From Oxytricha trifallax (lineage: Eukaryota > Ciliophora > Spirotrichea > Sporadotrichida > Oxytrichidae): a DNA stretch of 64,000 nucleotides. The translations under genes were made by a program, and so were the position numbers. The number at the start of each line of letters is the position of its first letter. The stretch's first letter is position 1. The notes beneath the pieces are model-generated. The model saw nothing but the letters and a program-made list of their open reading frames with translations, ran no database searches and was not told the origin of the DNA. Below, piece after piece: positions 32,537 through 44,506 of this stretch. The stretch spans positions 1 through 64,000 of the forward strand of contig ARYC01003183.1 in assembly GCA_000711775.1 (NCBI GenBank). Direction: 5' to 3'.

Positions 32537-33954
32537 AAGTTTTTATATTTCAGACATATTTACAAGCAGGATCTGCGACGTCTGTGGAACGAATACGCAA
32601 AAGACTCTTGAAAAAGATTGGAACAACAAAGTAAGTATGGCCAGATGGAGAAAAATAAGAAGGAGAATGGAGAGAAGACAAGGCAGTTTCTGGGTTCCGT
32701 TTTAATTCTACTCGTTACTAATATTTATAAGTTTAAATTGATTTCAATTTAATTTAAAGTCTTCCACTTATTTTTCATGAATGTCTGAAATATTCTTTTC
32801 AGGTTCTCCATCCTCTCTTGCTACTAGAACCTCCAGCAAGTTAATATACTATATCAACTAGATAGTGACCTCATTCATTGACTTGCTTTTCTTTATTATA
32901 TATTAGTAATAATAAAAATTTTGCAATAATAATGATGATTATTAAGGCGAAAAAAAAATATGGCTTATTATGGTTATTTCTCTAATTTATTTTACCAAAA
33001 AAATCCTTCAATTGACCTTATATAACTCCTAATATGATCAAATTCAACAGGTAATACGTTTGGAAGGTGCCCTACAAAGCCAGATATCTTAGTAACATAG
33101 TTGGGCACTCTCAAGCAAAGTTTGATCTGAGGACTATTCAAAGTGAGATAAATTTACAATTTCCTATTGTATAAATACACCAAAGCCAAGGGGTGACATA
33201 TCTTTTTTGAGAATCATAAATATAGATTTTATACTAATCTTCTTTAAGTATTAATTTATACTAGTTCTTACATTAATCTTAATTATGCTTTAATTTTTCT
33301 GCAACTATTATTTTTTTAGATCTATCAATGAATTTATTTTGAATAATATTTTGATAATTTTATATAAATTTCATTAAGATATCTAGACTATTAATCTGTT
33401 TATTACTAACTCAGTTTTATTTTAGAATATTAATACTAATTTAAATTAAAAATATTTCCAAAATAATGGTTATTATGCTTTAATTATTTGATATTTCAGA
33501 GTTTGTTGAGGTTAACTCATTAAGTTGAAATTTTTAATGCAGAAGTACATAAAGTTTCCAACGAATTGTTTAAATCACATTGATAATATTCGAAGTTATT
33601 TTATAATGTAAAACATAAGTATAATAAACACTGATGATAAAAATATGATAAATAAAGTCAAACCTTTTAGTAAATCAAAACAATCAATATTTTAAACAGT
33701 TAAATCAAATTCTAATTTAAAATTAATATTGAAATATTAAATAAAAGCCAATCGATTAAATAAACTGATTATTCATAAATCCCTTAGATAATTCATTGAT
33801 TCAATCAGCATGAAGGATTTAATTAACATACAGTTTTTGACTAAACTTAAAGGTTTCATTAAATTCAGTTTTAAAGTATAATAAAATAATCTTTAAATTT
33901 ACAAATATTAATAAACTTTTAATATATCAAAGAAATTTTAACGCCCTGAACAAT
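32537..33954. other. AT-rich spacer with a Cys-containing coding fragment
   Basis: Mostly AT-rich without genes. At about 32568-32640 the plus strand reads ICDVCGTNTQKTLEKDWNNK followed by GTAAGT, so it may be the end of an exon or of a destined segment with a CXXC motif. The rest (32700-33954) shows no coding signal. Confidence 0.45.
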
Positions 33955-34260
33955 ATTAATAAAATACATTCATAATGGGGAATTTTAAAAATAAAAATTT
34001 AAAACTAATAATATAAATATATAACAGCCACTAATTTAGAAAACATTCAGATCTAACTATATCCCTAATTTTTAAACTGCTTTATATATTTAATATCGCT
34101 TTTAAAGATACCTATTATATCTTCAGGGTATCTTCTTTAAAACTTTCTGTCCATCAAACAATATTTGCAGATTAGAGTTTGCTGAGTAAATTAACCCTCG
34201 TAAGTTCTCAGATGATGCATTGTTAATATTAGCTCCATTCACAAACTTAATGAAAACTTC
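33955..34260. repeat. Element F left inverted arm
   Basis: Reverse complement, with substitutions and small indels, of about 40805-41179. The inner part reads as the cargo gene C-terminus on the minus strand (VFIKFVNGANI). Confidence 0.8.
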
Positions 34261-35730
34261 AGCTACTCTAATTAAGGACAAAAATTAGACTAAGTTTTAT
34301 TTGCGTTCTCTATATAAAATTGTAAATCACTAGTCATAAAGCTTAGATTTCATTAACAGTTAGATGGACTTTAATTTTGCCTGAAATAGTTTAATTTTTC
34401 GGATAATGAGCACAGTGAGAGTTAAGAAGATAGGGTAAAGAAAGTGGGAAATACATTCGCATCTACTGATGGATATTCTGATGTAACAGTATTAAGGTTG
34501 AGAGACAGGAAACCTGTAAACATTGACTTTTCAGAGTATGCAGCGATAATGAAACTTAAACTTGCAATGGTTTTATCATTCAGGGAAATAACATAACGGG
34601 CTGTCTTGGTTGTGATGGGTTATCAGGTGGTGCTATTAAATTTGAGTGCATTAATATGATGGACAAAAGTTAATTAGCTAATGACATATTAACTTTGAAA
34701 TAGTCATCAAAAAAACAATAAATTAATCAAGAAGATCTTTGGTTGACTATGATTCTATTGTATAATAAACAATTTTAAATGACGCTGTAGAATTTGATTG
34801 GAATATCTTTTCTTTCAAAAACAATATTGAGTAACTTAGTACGCTTTCATCCTAGCATGGTTCTGTTAGCATTCTTAACTTTCCACGTGTTAAGGTAGAG
34901 AATGTTACAATGAGCTATATCTTTGATAATCTAATATTTGACTTGGACTTTCTTGGACATTTTTTAAAGAAATTAGTTGATGACAACTAGTGATGAGCTT
35001 ACATTCACTGATGCTTTATCTCCAAACTTTGATGAGAGCAAACTAAGGTGTGGTACTATTAAGATTTATGAATCGAGTGAGTTGAGTTTCAAGAATATTG
35101 AGTTCAGCTTCAATGTGCAATTACAGCCTTCCTACTCCAGAACAAGAGTATATTTATTGTATGTAGATTAACATTATTGACTTTTTGATCTTGGAACCAC
35201 CAGTATAGAATCTAACTAAGGTATTTACGACACTAATGAATTTGATTCATTTAATGAAGACTATTATTATGATGCTTTATTTGATTGGTAAAGGATATGC
35301 AACAACTAAATAAATGTATCCGAATCAAGTAATGCATACATAAGAGGAACTGAAAAAATAAGCGGGACTTTTGATAGCATATCATATTTAAAGGTTTAAG
35401 AGAATACTGATTCTAGCTTTCTCATTAATTACAATTCGAATGACATCCTAATGAAAGATTAAATCACTCTTGATAACTTAATCATTGAGACGTTTAGAGT
35501 TACCAATATGGTTAGGAGTATTTTCAACGTTAATACATAAACTTATCTAAAAATCTTAACTTGATGATATTTCAATCAAAATTGGTAATGATTTTACTGA
35601 GTGAGCTTTGTTCAACTTATAGCTGAGAAGGCCATTTGAGAATTCTGAAAACTAGGAATTTATTGATAGTGCATTAGTCTAAAATTGCTCGTGTTCTGGT
35701 ATATATAGCGAAGATTTCAGCAGAATATTT

Positions 35731-36223
35731 GGGGGGGGAAGTTTCCTGCACTCGAGGAAGTTTCCTGCACGCTTTATTTTATTAATGTAAATTTAATAAA
35801 TTTGACATAAATAAACAAATTTAATATTTTTATGAACCATTTAATATGAAGACCACATTGCTCATAATTGAAGTAGTTCAAGAAAATATAGTTTAACAAT
35901 ATATAGGCATGGTAAGAAAAAGGTAAATTCAATCATAATTACAATAACAATCGGATACAATCATTATAATATTTAAGAGACAGAACTTACAAATATCATA
36001 TAAAAAATGTCAGAGTTTTTGGAATCTGAAGAGATATTGAATCTTGATAAATAAATTAAAGTATGATAATAAAAATAAAAATAGTCCTGAAGTTTGTTGA
36101 TGGTTGTCATAAAGATTAATTTTATGAAAAAAAAATAAAATCAAAAAATTAAAAATAGAGTGCAGGAAACTTCCCTAAAATTTTTTTTTATATAATAACC
36201 AGTGCAGGAAACTTCCCCCCCCC
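35731..36223. mobile_element. 493-bp inverted-repeat element with poly-G/poly-C ends and 8-bp duplication
   Basis: It begins GGGGGGGGAAGTTTCCTGCA and ends TGCAGGAAACTTCCCCCCCC. A second copy of GGAAGTTTCCTGCAC lies just inside each end. GAATATTT is found on both sides (35723-35730 and 36224-36231). Removing the element and one copy restores the cargo frame (SGIYSEDFSRIF joined to DVSNEKIQDEEF). An 8-bp duplication suggests a hAT- or Merlin-like mechanism, different from the ANT elements. There is no coding capacity. Confidence 0.88.
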
Positions 36224-37642
36224 GAATATTTGATGTAAGCAATGAAAAAATTTAGGATGAAGAATTCACATTACTTGAATATGATCAGCCTTAAGTTATT
36301 ATAATGGAAAGTGATTTCACAGATAGCTCATCATAAGCATCAGGTCTAGTTGCCATGTTTAATGCAGAGGATAGGATAATTTTAATTGATAAATGTGAGT
36401 TTAAAGGAATTCAAAGTTTCAAACAGACACTACTAAAGTTTTTATTAATGTAGATGTTTTGCAAAAAGTGGCCCTAAAGAAATTGATTACGAGAAATTTA
36501 CTAGAAGTGAATAATATTGTTTAAAATCAAGAAAACCCATCCTATAATTCAGAAAATTTGGGTTCTTTTTTTATAAGTAGATGATTAAGCTTTAGAATAT
36601 TTGGAGAATATACTCACTGACTCGTATTCCTGAAGGGTTTTCTAGCTAAAATTAATATATGACTTCTAGTCTTATAAACTCAGATACTGGATCTAGCATT
36701 TACATTAACTTTGAAAACACTGTTCGTGACCTAACTATTGAAAACACGAACTTCCAATAGTTTATCTGTAATGGAAATAGATCTGCTCTTTAAGTAATTT
36801 TAACTGCTGCTAATATATAAATCTCCTTTTAACAGATCTTTATTTTAACAATATTACTGCACTTTATTATTTTTATAATTTAATGCTGTTCAGAAATCAA
36901 TACTGGGGATTTAACCAACCAGATAATATAATCATTAGTGCTCTATCTTCCCTTTATAAGTACCATTGGTGACCTGTATTGGAGACTAGGTTTGTTTTAG
37001 CTCCCACGAAATACTGCACTTAATTGTGGAGAAGCTATGTATCTAAGCAATACGAACCTACCAATGTAAAATATATAGTTTGATTCAAATTAAGCGGGTT
37101 TTGGGGATCTTTATATCTTGATAATACGTCTGGCAATGAAATAACCTTTTAAAACATAAGAGTTTTATCTTCAATTTCTCTAAAAAAAAGGAGCGTTTGC
37201 TTATATAAATAATAATGATAGTGATAGAAATCTATCAATAAATTTTTTTAGTGCTTCAAACGAAACCTAGTTATACTCTAATTTGAAACTTACAATTGGA
37301 CCAGGTGCTTTTCTATATGTTAATATAATCAATAACTAGGTTTTAAAAATTCATGATACTAACTTCTCTAATCTTTCTACGAACTAACTAACACACATAG
37401 GTTCAGGAGGATTCCTAAGTCTTGGATAATTAACATAATTTGTAGAAATTCATAAAAATGAACTCAAATTTTAACACAATTTACGCGATTTCAAATTCCT
37501 TGCTTGATATTTGCTCATAAAATATCTTATCACTAGTTATTGAAAATTGTACATAAAATAACACTTTTGCAAATAATAGCTTCGCATTTGGTTCTTTAAA
37601 TGCTTAAAAATCAATAGAATTTACTGATAATTAAAAACACCT

Positions 37643-37669
37643 ATTATTAATGTTTAATGTTTATTGAGC
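37643..37669. repeat. 27-bp inverted repeat, left copy (partner 38094-38120)
   Basis: A perfect inverted repeat, ending in TTATTGAGC on the left and starting GCTCAATAA on the right. It encloses the GC-richer segment with the chaperonin fragment. Confidence 0.9.
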
Positions 37670-37816
37670 GACGAGCATGGAGCACTAATCGGTGCGGATT
37701 CTGATGTAGTTGGAATGCGAGGGACACGGCCCCCTGGACTAAGCTACTGTAACTCAACTGTGCAGACTAAGGTAGCTCCGAAGAGTCAGGTGTTCCACTA
37801 CTAGGTACTACTAACT

Positions 37817-37933
37817 ACAGCTAAGAGAGCTATCACAGTCACAAATGAAGGCGCAACAATCTTGAAATCTATTCATGTTGATAACCCAGTTGCTAAGATC
37901 CTTATTGATATCTCTAAGTGTCAAGATGAAGAA
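37817..37933 (+). pseudogene. Fragment of CCT beta (TCP-1 chaperonin subunit 2)
   Basis: The 39 codons read TAKRAITVTNEGATILKSIH followed by VDNPVAKILIDISKCQDEE. This is the conserved N-terminal ATP-binding neighbourhood of cytosolic chaperonin subunits (TNDGATIL...HPAAK-type motif); the VDNP variant and the Lys-Cys-Gln-Asp context fit the beta subunit best. The homology stops abruptly just before the expected GDGTT motif, where the sequence turns into poly-A and unrelated DNA. The 5' side also lacks chaperonin sequence. It is an isolated exon-sized piece: either a macronuclear-destined segment or a captured fragment. Confidence 0.82.
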
Positions 37934-40804
37934 AAAAAAATAAATTAGTAACACCGACCCAACAAGTGAGCACAGGAGTACCCTCTACCTACTGAATACG
38001 GGTCAGATACTAGAGGTCCAGAAAAATTCGGTAGACAAAAAATAAAAATAATCAAACCAACTAACCACTGTTCAAACAGTTTGAAATATGTATGCTCAAT
38101 AAACATTAAACATTAATAATGATTACCTCTAGTTTGGGGTATTTAATATTAGAGATAAATTTTGATTTCTTTTTTTTATTTCTCCCATAATTCACTAATT
38201 CACTCCACTAATTAAAAACACCTAATTTTCTTAGTTTCAAAGTAAAAGGGCTAGTGGCTTCGCTCAATTAACATCAAATGAGAAAAAAAACAATTATTTT
38301 TAAAGGATAAATGAAGATTGATGGTAAGTTCTCAAATGAAGGAAAAAATGGCTTGATCAAAGCAATTTCTAAGGTGAATAAATCAACTTACTTGAAGAGA
38401 CTTGCTTTACAAATTTTTCATCCTCTGGTTAAGGTTTTCTAATAACTGTACAAGGAATAAACAATATTTTTATCACAATAAATTCAGTCAAATTCAAGTC
38501 ATTTAAATCAACATACTTCAAAATTGATTCAGATAATAGTATTGATATTTCTGTTACAAACTAAACTATTCTGGAAAACATTGATTGCATTAACTCTGGT
38601 GGAGCATTCTACATAGACTCCAAAATAGCTTTGATTCAAACTGAATATATGAATATAACTAACCTTCATAGTAATAAGTTAGGTGCTTTAATTTATATAT
38701 CTTCTCTCTACACTGAATTCGTTAATTTCACAATGTCTTAGAGTAAAATAGCTGGGATCTACTCAAACGAATAAAGATCTTTGTTTTACATAGATGATAA
38801 AAGTTAAATTTAAGTAAAGCCAGAGATGCATTTACTAAACAATTACATTTAACTATATTAAACAAATGATGATTCGAATGTATCTTGTATTGCTCCTAAT
38901 CTAAGACAGAGTATCCCTTTTATAACTGGGAGTTTAGTATACATAGTTTAAAACGTAGAAGCTAATGTTAAATCAGTTTAAAATGTATTCAGGGATGCAT
39001 ATTTGTCTAATTCTGGTTAAATTTTCTATCTTAGCAGGAATAGCATTTGAGTTGATACTACATAAAATTTTAGCTTTAATAACCTTTTCAGATGAAATAT
39101 ATACTGTGAAGGCTGTTCAATGATTTTGAATCAATCTAGATTTTTGAATAACACAGGTAAAAATGGAGCTTTAGTTTTTATGAATAACTCTGCATAGGTA
39201 TCCTTTAATAATGTCTAAATTGAAAATATAAACACTCACAGTTATGAAGATGCTATCTTGTGAATAGCACGGAGTAAATCAAGTTTGAACATTATAAATT
39301 TGAATAGCTTTATTGGTTTAAAAAAAGCAAACAAAACAGGAGGATTTATACATGCAAATAACTCTGATTTAGTAACAACAATTTAATCTAGTTTAATAAG
39401 CAACACCTAACCACTCTAGGAAGGTGGATTTATTAGTGCCAAGAAACTTGCATAATTGAATATCACTAACTTCTCAATAGTTCGAACTTATAGTAAGGAT
39501 TTCAGGGCAATTACTATACTCAAATTATTCAGACTTCCGAATTATTCTCGTATTTTCAGAGTTTGAAAGAATTCAAAAAATTAAATCAACAATGACTATA
39601 TGTAAAGCAAACCCTTTATGATAACCATTCAGTCATATACTTAAATGGAACAAAGCAAGTGTATTAAGTAAATAATGCTTCCTAATTTTGCAATTATGCT
39701 TTAATAGGTTGAGTTATTACTCTAATTAGCGCTTCAAATGTAGATTAAGATTTCCCATTATTATAATGTGTCTGCAAACTAAGGAGGAGCGCGTTTTATT
39801 TATAAAAATATATTTTATCTCAAATCCATCCAACATTCGCAAATGTTTAAGCAAGGTTTGGAGGAGTTTATTTTACATATGGAAACCAAACACATCAGAT
39901 AGAAAATTTAAGAGCTCTAAACGTAAAAGTTAGATATGATGGCGGAATTATACACATCGAAATCAACGACCAGTAATATTTAAAAATCAATCTTACTGGA
40001 AAAATAAACTTAGATGATATAAGAATGTATTATAGTAATTGAGATTCTGGTATCTGGTAGGAAAAAATATCAACCTTGATCTATCAAGATATAGTTTATA
40101 CAAATAATTTTCAACGTTTCGGAAAAGTAGCATATCCTTTCCTATGAATGTGAGAATCCTCTTATTCTTCAGAAAATGGAACTTAATGGAATTATAGGTT
40201 TGGGTACTGGTACTGGTAGTGTATTAATATCAACAAAGCTGAAGAATGTAATTCTTTAAGACAACTACATAAACTGTTTAAATCATTCTTACTACATTAG
40301 ATATCAGATAAATACCTATACATTCTCCAAGCAAGCCTACTAAATGTACTCTTTAACACAATATGATGGAGGAGCATTATGATTAGAAAACCAAGATCTT
40401 ATCCGATCTATTAACAACAATTACACCAACTTCATTTATGGACTTACTGGTGGCGTTTTTAGTATTGATAACACAAACTTCAAAGATATCAATTCAACTT
40501 ACACTAATAATTCAGTCTATTATGGAGGAGTGGTTTATGCTGTAATTCCTCACTTGAATTTGAGAACACCTAATTCGTAAATATTTTAGGTGGCTATGGA
40601 GGTGGCATATCCTTTTTTGATTACTCAAATGTAACCCTGACAAACATTTCAGCAAATGGATCTAACGAGTACTGGCAAGGTGGATTTATTCATTTTGATA
40701 TGTACTCCAATTTGTAAGAATATGATGATGAAGCACCAGAAATATTTACTCCAGCTGAATAAACAGAGGAAGAATTATACTAGATTTTTGAGGAGAATTC
40801 TGAA

Positions 40805-41179
40805 GTTTTCATTAAGTTAGTGAATGGAGCTAATATTAAAATGCATAAGGTTAGAAATTACGAGGGTTAATTTAATCATGCAAAAATTGTTTGATGGACA
40901 GAAAGTTTTAAAGAGACACCCTGATAATAGAGTGAAGATATCTTTTTGGAGTAGTAGCTGCAACAACTAGAGACTCTGCGCGAAATGAGATTTGAATTGG
41001 AGAAATAATTAAAACAAAATATTAACAGACCAAAATAATAATATTTACAGTTTACGATATTTAATATATTAGACAGTTTAAAAATAAATGTTTTCTTAAT
41101 TAGTGGCTGTTGTATATTTATATTATTAGTTTTAAATTTTTATTTTTAAAATTCCCCATTTTGAATGTATTTTATTAAT
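40805..41179. repeat. Element F right inverted arm
   Basis: Inverted partner of 33955-34260. It starts inside the cargo gene C-terminus (VFIKLVNGANI) and ends at 41179, followed by the AAT duplication. Confidence 0.8.
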
Positions 41180-41349
41180 AATAGATGCCTCTTTGACTAA
41201 TTTGATAACTTATTACGATTTATTTGAACCTTGACTTTTGAAAGTTTAAGTTAAGGTAAATTACAAAAGTGTAGTTGAGCTAAGTCTCCACTTTTTTATA
41301 GATAAATTATAAGATGATGATATTAGTTACTTATAGTTTAATATATTTC

Positions 41350-42760
41350 TATATCATCATTTTGGTAGCTAGACAGAAATTTAAAGTGATGCTTTTAATT
41401 TTCATTACTTTCTTCATAATCTATATAGTCTAGAAATATTGTTCTTTATTTCCCCCTATTTCTTGGAATTTATTCCTCTAGATCATAGTTTTCATCTTCA
41501 ACTTCTAGGTATATATATATAGGTTCCCAATATTCTTTTACTTATTGGGAAGAATTGTTACTTATGTTTTAGATTCAGATAAATTTCAGATTTTTCTTAT
41601 ATCTTTGTCTGAAAGTTAGAAACTTTGATGCTGTTCTTCATTTCAGAGATAGGACTAATTCTACCTCCATCTTCATCGTCGTCTCATCATTATCTTATTC
41701 TCCATGTCATTCGTCACTATGACATTCCTATTCATAGTTATCAGTACTCTTACTCTCTTTTCTTTCTAAATCCTCATTAATTATTTATTCGAAATAGAAA
41801 TATTGTTCAGATTTTTATTAAGATATAGGTTATTGTGGTTTTATGGGTTTTTTTATCTTGATATTTTTCATTTTTCCTTACTATTCGTCTATTTAATTTA
41901 AGTTAATTTATGTTAAGTAAAGTTTTTCTTAAGATCTTCATTTTTACTCATTTATTTTATATCACAAACTCTTTATTTCAGTTCGTATTAGTCTCTATTG
42001 AATTTGTATTTTATTTTCATTTCTACTTCATATTATCGTTTTTATTATGTATTCCATAGTTTGATCATCTTTCTAAAGATGACTCCCATGAACTCAGATA
42101 TAAGGTGTCTCTCATAATGCCATGATTTGCCAAATTCCCTGTCTAGTAACTATATACTAATCATTTTTAGTTGCCTTGCAAGTATGAGTTGCATCAATGA
42201 TTATGTTGGATAAATACTCATGACTTATCTTGTTTCTTCTTTTTGGTCTATTAATTTAATATATAAAATTCTAGACCTATTTAAATCTTATTATTAAATG
42301 GTTTTCTGAAGAGCATGTTATTGCCCTCAGTATATTTCATTGAAAATTAAAGCTTTTAAAGGCTTACTTTTATGGTTACCATCAATTTTATGTTTGTTTA
42401 TTTTACCAAATTATCTAATAACGCTTCAAAGTGGTTATCTGCTTCATGTTTTTACAAAATATTAACCATGAGTTTCTTGCCTAGTATGTATTGTTTTGTT
42501 GTATTATTCACTCATTTATAGTAGTATCTAGTTCTGGTAATCTTGCCGATTTCATGGCATCTTTGAGAATGCCTTAAAATCTTATCAATTTTGTGATTTC
42601 AGGTCCATCTCTGTATATTCTATTCTATTCTTAAGCTAGTTAAAGGAATTTATAAATGTTTTCAAAGATATTAATTTATAGACGTTTGTGTTTGTTAGCA
42701 CTTGTATACTTCTTCCTATTATTGCAAGGATAGCTGTTATTGCTAAATCTCCTCTGATCT
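41350..42760 (-). pseudogene. Decayed minus-strand coding region, possibly a transposase
   Basis: With TAA/TAG as Gln the minus strand shows coding-like stretches in shifting frames. SHEYLSNIIIDATHTCKATK (about 42150-42225) has the look of a first catalytic Asp region of a MULE/DDE transposase, and an Asp/Glu/Asn-rich part lies at about 41550-41860. The continuous frames are short because of TGAs. The identification is tentative; it could be any decayed element gene into whose vicinity El2 was inserted. Confidence 0.35.
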
Positions 42761-42796
42761 ATTTTTGATAAGTTTTTATTGAAATTTTAAACTATT

Positions 42797-42958
42797 ATGA
42801 CGACATTGACTATTGAAAAGGTCGATGTCAATCATATTGACTTCGCAGCTTGTCATCAAATCTTAACAAGCATTTATTAGAGGATGTTCCAAGGAATCGG
42901 ATTAAAACTGAGGTTGCGCAAAACATTTTATGAAAAATTTCAGGATTAGATGGCTTGA
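42797..42958 (+). CDS. Small hypothetical ORF
   Basis: ATG 42797 to TGA 42956-42958, 54 codons, MTTLTIEKVDVNHIDFAACH..., with ordinary amino-acid composition unlike the AT-rich surroundings. Similarity to coding sequence may continue after the stop (IQAFHEFVKYIIFRNLPGLS, from 42958), suggesting a frameshifted gene start. It is divergent from the minus-strand remnant. Not recognised. Confidence 0.35.
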
Positions 42959-43960
42959 TTCAGGCTTTCCATGAATTTGTCAAATACATAATATTTAGAA
43001 ATCTACCAGGGCTATCTTCATATCTTGTTTTCTCAACAATTTTCAAAGCTTTAAAAACTAATTCTCCATTTTTAGATAAAACCTACCAACTCCTTTTATT
43101 TCTAATTACACTTAAATTTCAATATATTCTTACTTTACAATTATTTAACTTTTATATTTTAATTAAATATATATATAGTTATTTACTTTCACTTTTAATA
43201 CTCTCTTGAAAATATTGTAAAAAATTATTATTAATAAAAAACAAATGTTTTATTCTTATTTATTTATAAATTATGAATAACCACTTGTTCTATTATTTGA
43301 TTTTATTTTCACAGTTATCTTATTTATATTTTTATTATTTTGTCATTATTAACTCTTCCAAAATGATTTAGAAAAATTTATACATATTTAAGCATGCGAT
43401 CCAGGCATATTTATTTGTGAATATAGTCAAAATTATGCTTTTAATTAATTCAAACACCAATTTACACAATAATCATCTATATTTTGAGGTTTAATTATAT
43501 ATTATGACGATGAAAAATATTACTTACATAATTTATAAAATCATATTCTTTTAAGTGTTATAAATAATTATGATAAATTAGATAATATTAAACTTTAATT
43601 TTCGCATGAAGTATATATTTTTGTATTAATAAATGGACAAAGGTCAATTAAAGAAACATTATTTTATAATGATGATAATAATAAGAATAATGTGACCATA
43701 TTGATGTATCTAGTGACCCCGATTTTAAATATAAACCCCAATACGTATGTGCATAAGAATTTGATAAGTGCGTAAATGAATTTAATTTAATGTGTTAATA
43801 CGAAAAATTAAATTAAGGCTTTTTAACTAAATTTGAAAGTGCCTCTTTAAGGTCCTTAGAAAGCGAGTCCGTGAAAAGCAGCGAATATTGAATCTTGAAT
43901 TCTCATAGCACTTAACCGTACCAATTGATTAAGAATGATTAGTCAACTCGAAACAACCTA

Positions 43961-44474
43961 AAAATCCAGTACCTTTCCCTATTCACTTCCCCCTCTTTTC
44001 CAACATTTTCCTTCCCCTACCCTGGCAACCCCCTAAAATCCAGTCTTTTGGCTTCAGCCAGAGCCCCTTTTTCGACCTTCAAACCTTCTACCCGAAATTT
44101 CCATTTTTGTACTATTAACTTCTAGCGATTCCTGCATTCACATTTCTCCTAGCCATTATTCAGTTATAGACAGGCAAGGCTTTTGAATTTTAACGGATTT
44201 CGCGATTTCGACATTTTTTTAAAAAGCCAATTTTGGATGTGCTCGAGCTCGAAACTTTCTAAAAATTATCATGGCTCTTCAACCACCCATCACCTTGAGA
44301 CTTAAAGATGCTAGTTATGTTAGTAATAGTGAGTTATATCTACTTGAAGTGCAATTTCTACTAGCTAGCTATAAATCCGGAGGATAGAGACGAAAGTGTG
44401 AAAAATCTCTCAGTAAATTTGCAAAAATCCAATCCAAATTTTAATAATCCAGCTATTTAGTATTAAAATCCAGT
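43961..44474 (+). promoter_or_regulatory. El2 upstream region with three AAAATCCAGT boxes
   Basis: AAAATCCAGT at 43961, 44035 and 44465, i.e. 546, 472 and 42 bp before ATG 44507; the same spacing is seen in El1. A related AATAATCCAGCT lies at 44443. The intervening sequence is otherwise much diverged apart from AAAAAGCCAATTTT. Confidence 0.55.
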
Positions 44475-44506
44475 CGAATTAATCATTAAAATCTACCATA
44501 AACTAG

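Larger units (their letters stand above)
37628..38224. mobile_element. Insertion carrying a CCT-beta gene fragment, flanked by 16-bp direct repeats
   Basis: TAATTAAAAACACCTA occurs at 37628-37643 and 38209-38224. Immediately inside the left copy is a 27-bp inverted repeat ATTATTAATGTTTAATGTTT... (37643-37669) whose perfect reverse complement is at 38094-38120. The interior is distinctly GC-richer than the host gene. Whether it is a gene-capturing transposon, a retro-inserted piece or an unscrambled germline segment is unclear. Confidence 0.65.
34430..40960 (+). pseudogene. Giant beta-helix / Pmp-like repeat protein, decayed
   Basis: Coding sequence with TAA/TAG as Gln is spread over three frames. 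The longest clean piece is 34977-35564 (196 codons, starting MMTTSDELTFTDALSPNFDE, TGA at 35562-35564). The recurring signature is a short strand-turn repeat with GG plus hydrophobic residues: GGAIKF (about 34630), GGAFYID (about 38600), GGFIHAN (about 39340), GGFISA (about 39425), GGVYFT (about 39860), GGVFSID (about 40453), GGVVYA (about 40530), GGGISF (about 40600), GGFIHFD (about 40680), many preceded by Asn/Ser/Thr-rich turns. This pattern resembles polymorphic outer-membrane / right-handed beta-helix surface proteins common in ciliates. Many TGAs and frame changes indicate decay, though unrecognised introns cannot be excluded. Two insertions interrupt it. Confidence 0.6.
33955..41179 (+). 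mobile_element. Element F: 7.2-kb long-TIR element with giant beta-helix-type gene
   Basis: The left end ATTAATAAAATACATTC (33955) and its reverse complement at the right (ending 41179) are bordered by AAT on both sides (33952-33954 and 41180-41182). The inverted arms are about 300-380 bp and include GGGGAATTTTAAAAATAAAA and CAGCCACTAATT. The arms also contain the 3' part of the cargo gene in inverted duplicate (GAAGTTTTCATTAAGTT...). No transposase is recognised inside. Two later insertions lie within it (35731-36223 and about 37644-38224). It is probably a non-autonomous carrier mobilised by an ANT-targeting transposase; that is inference. Confidence 0.75.

Noticed and set aside
42955..43209. 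Hydrophobic 84-codon plus-strand frame as a membrane protein
   Set aside because: Its second half is AT-rich low-complexity sequence (Phe/Leu/Ile/Tyr from T runs) with no other support; the first part may belong to the short ORF at 42797.
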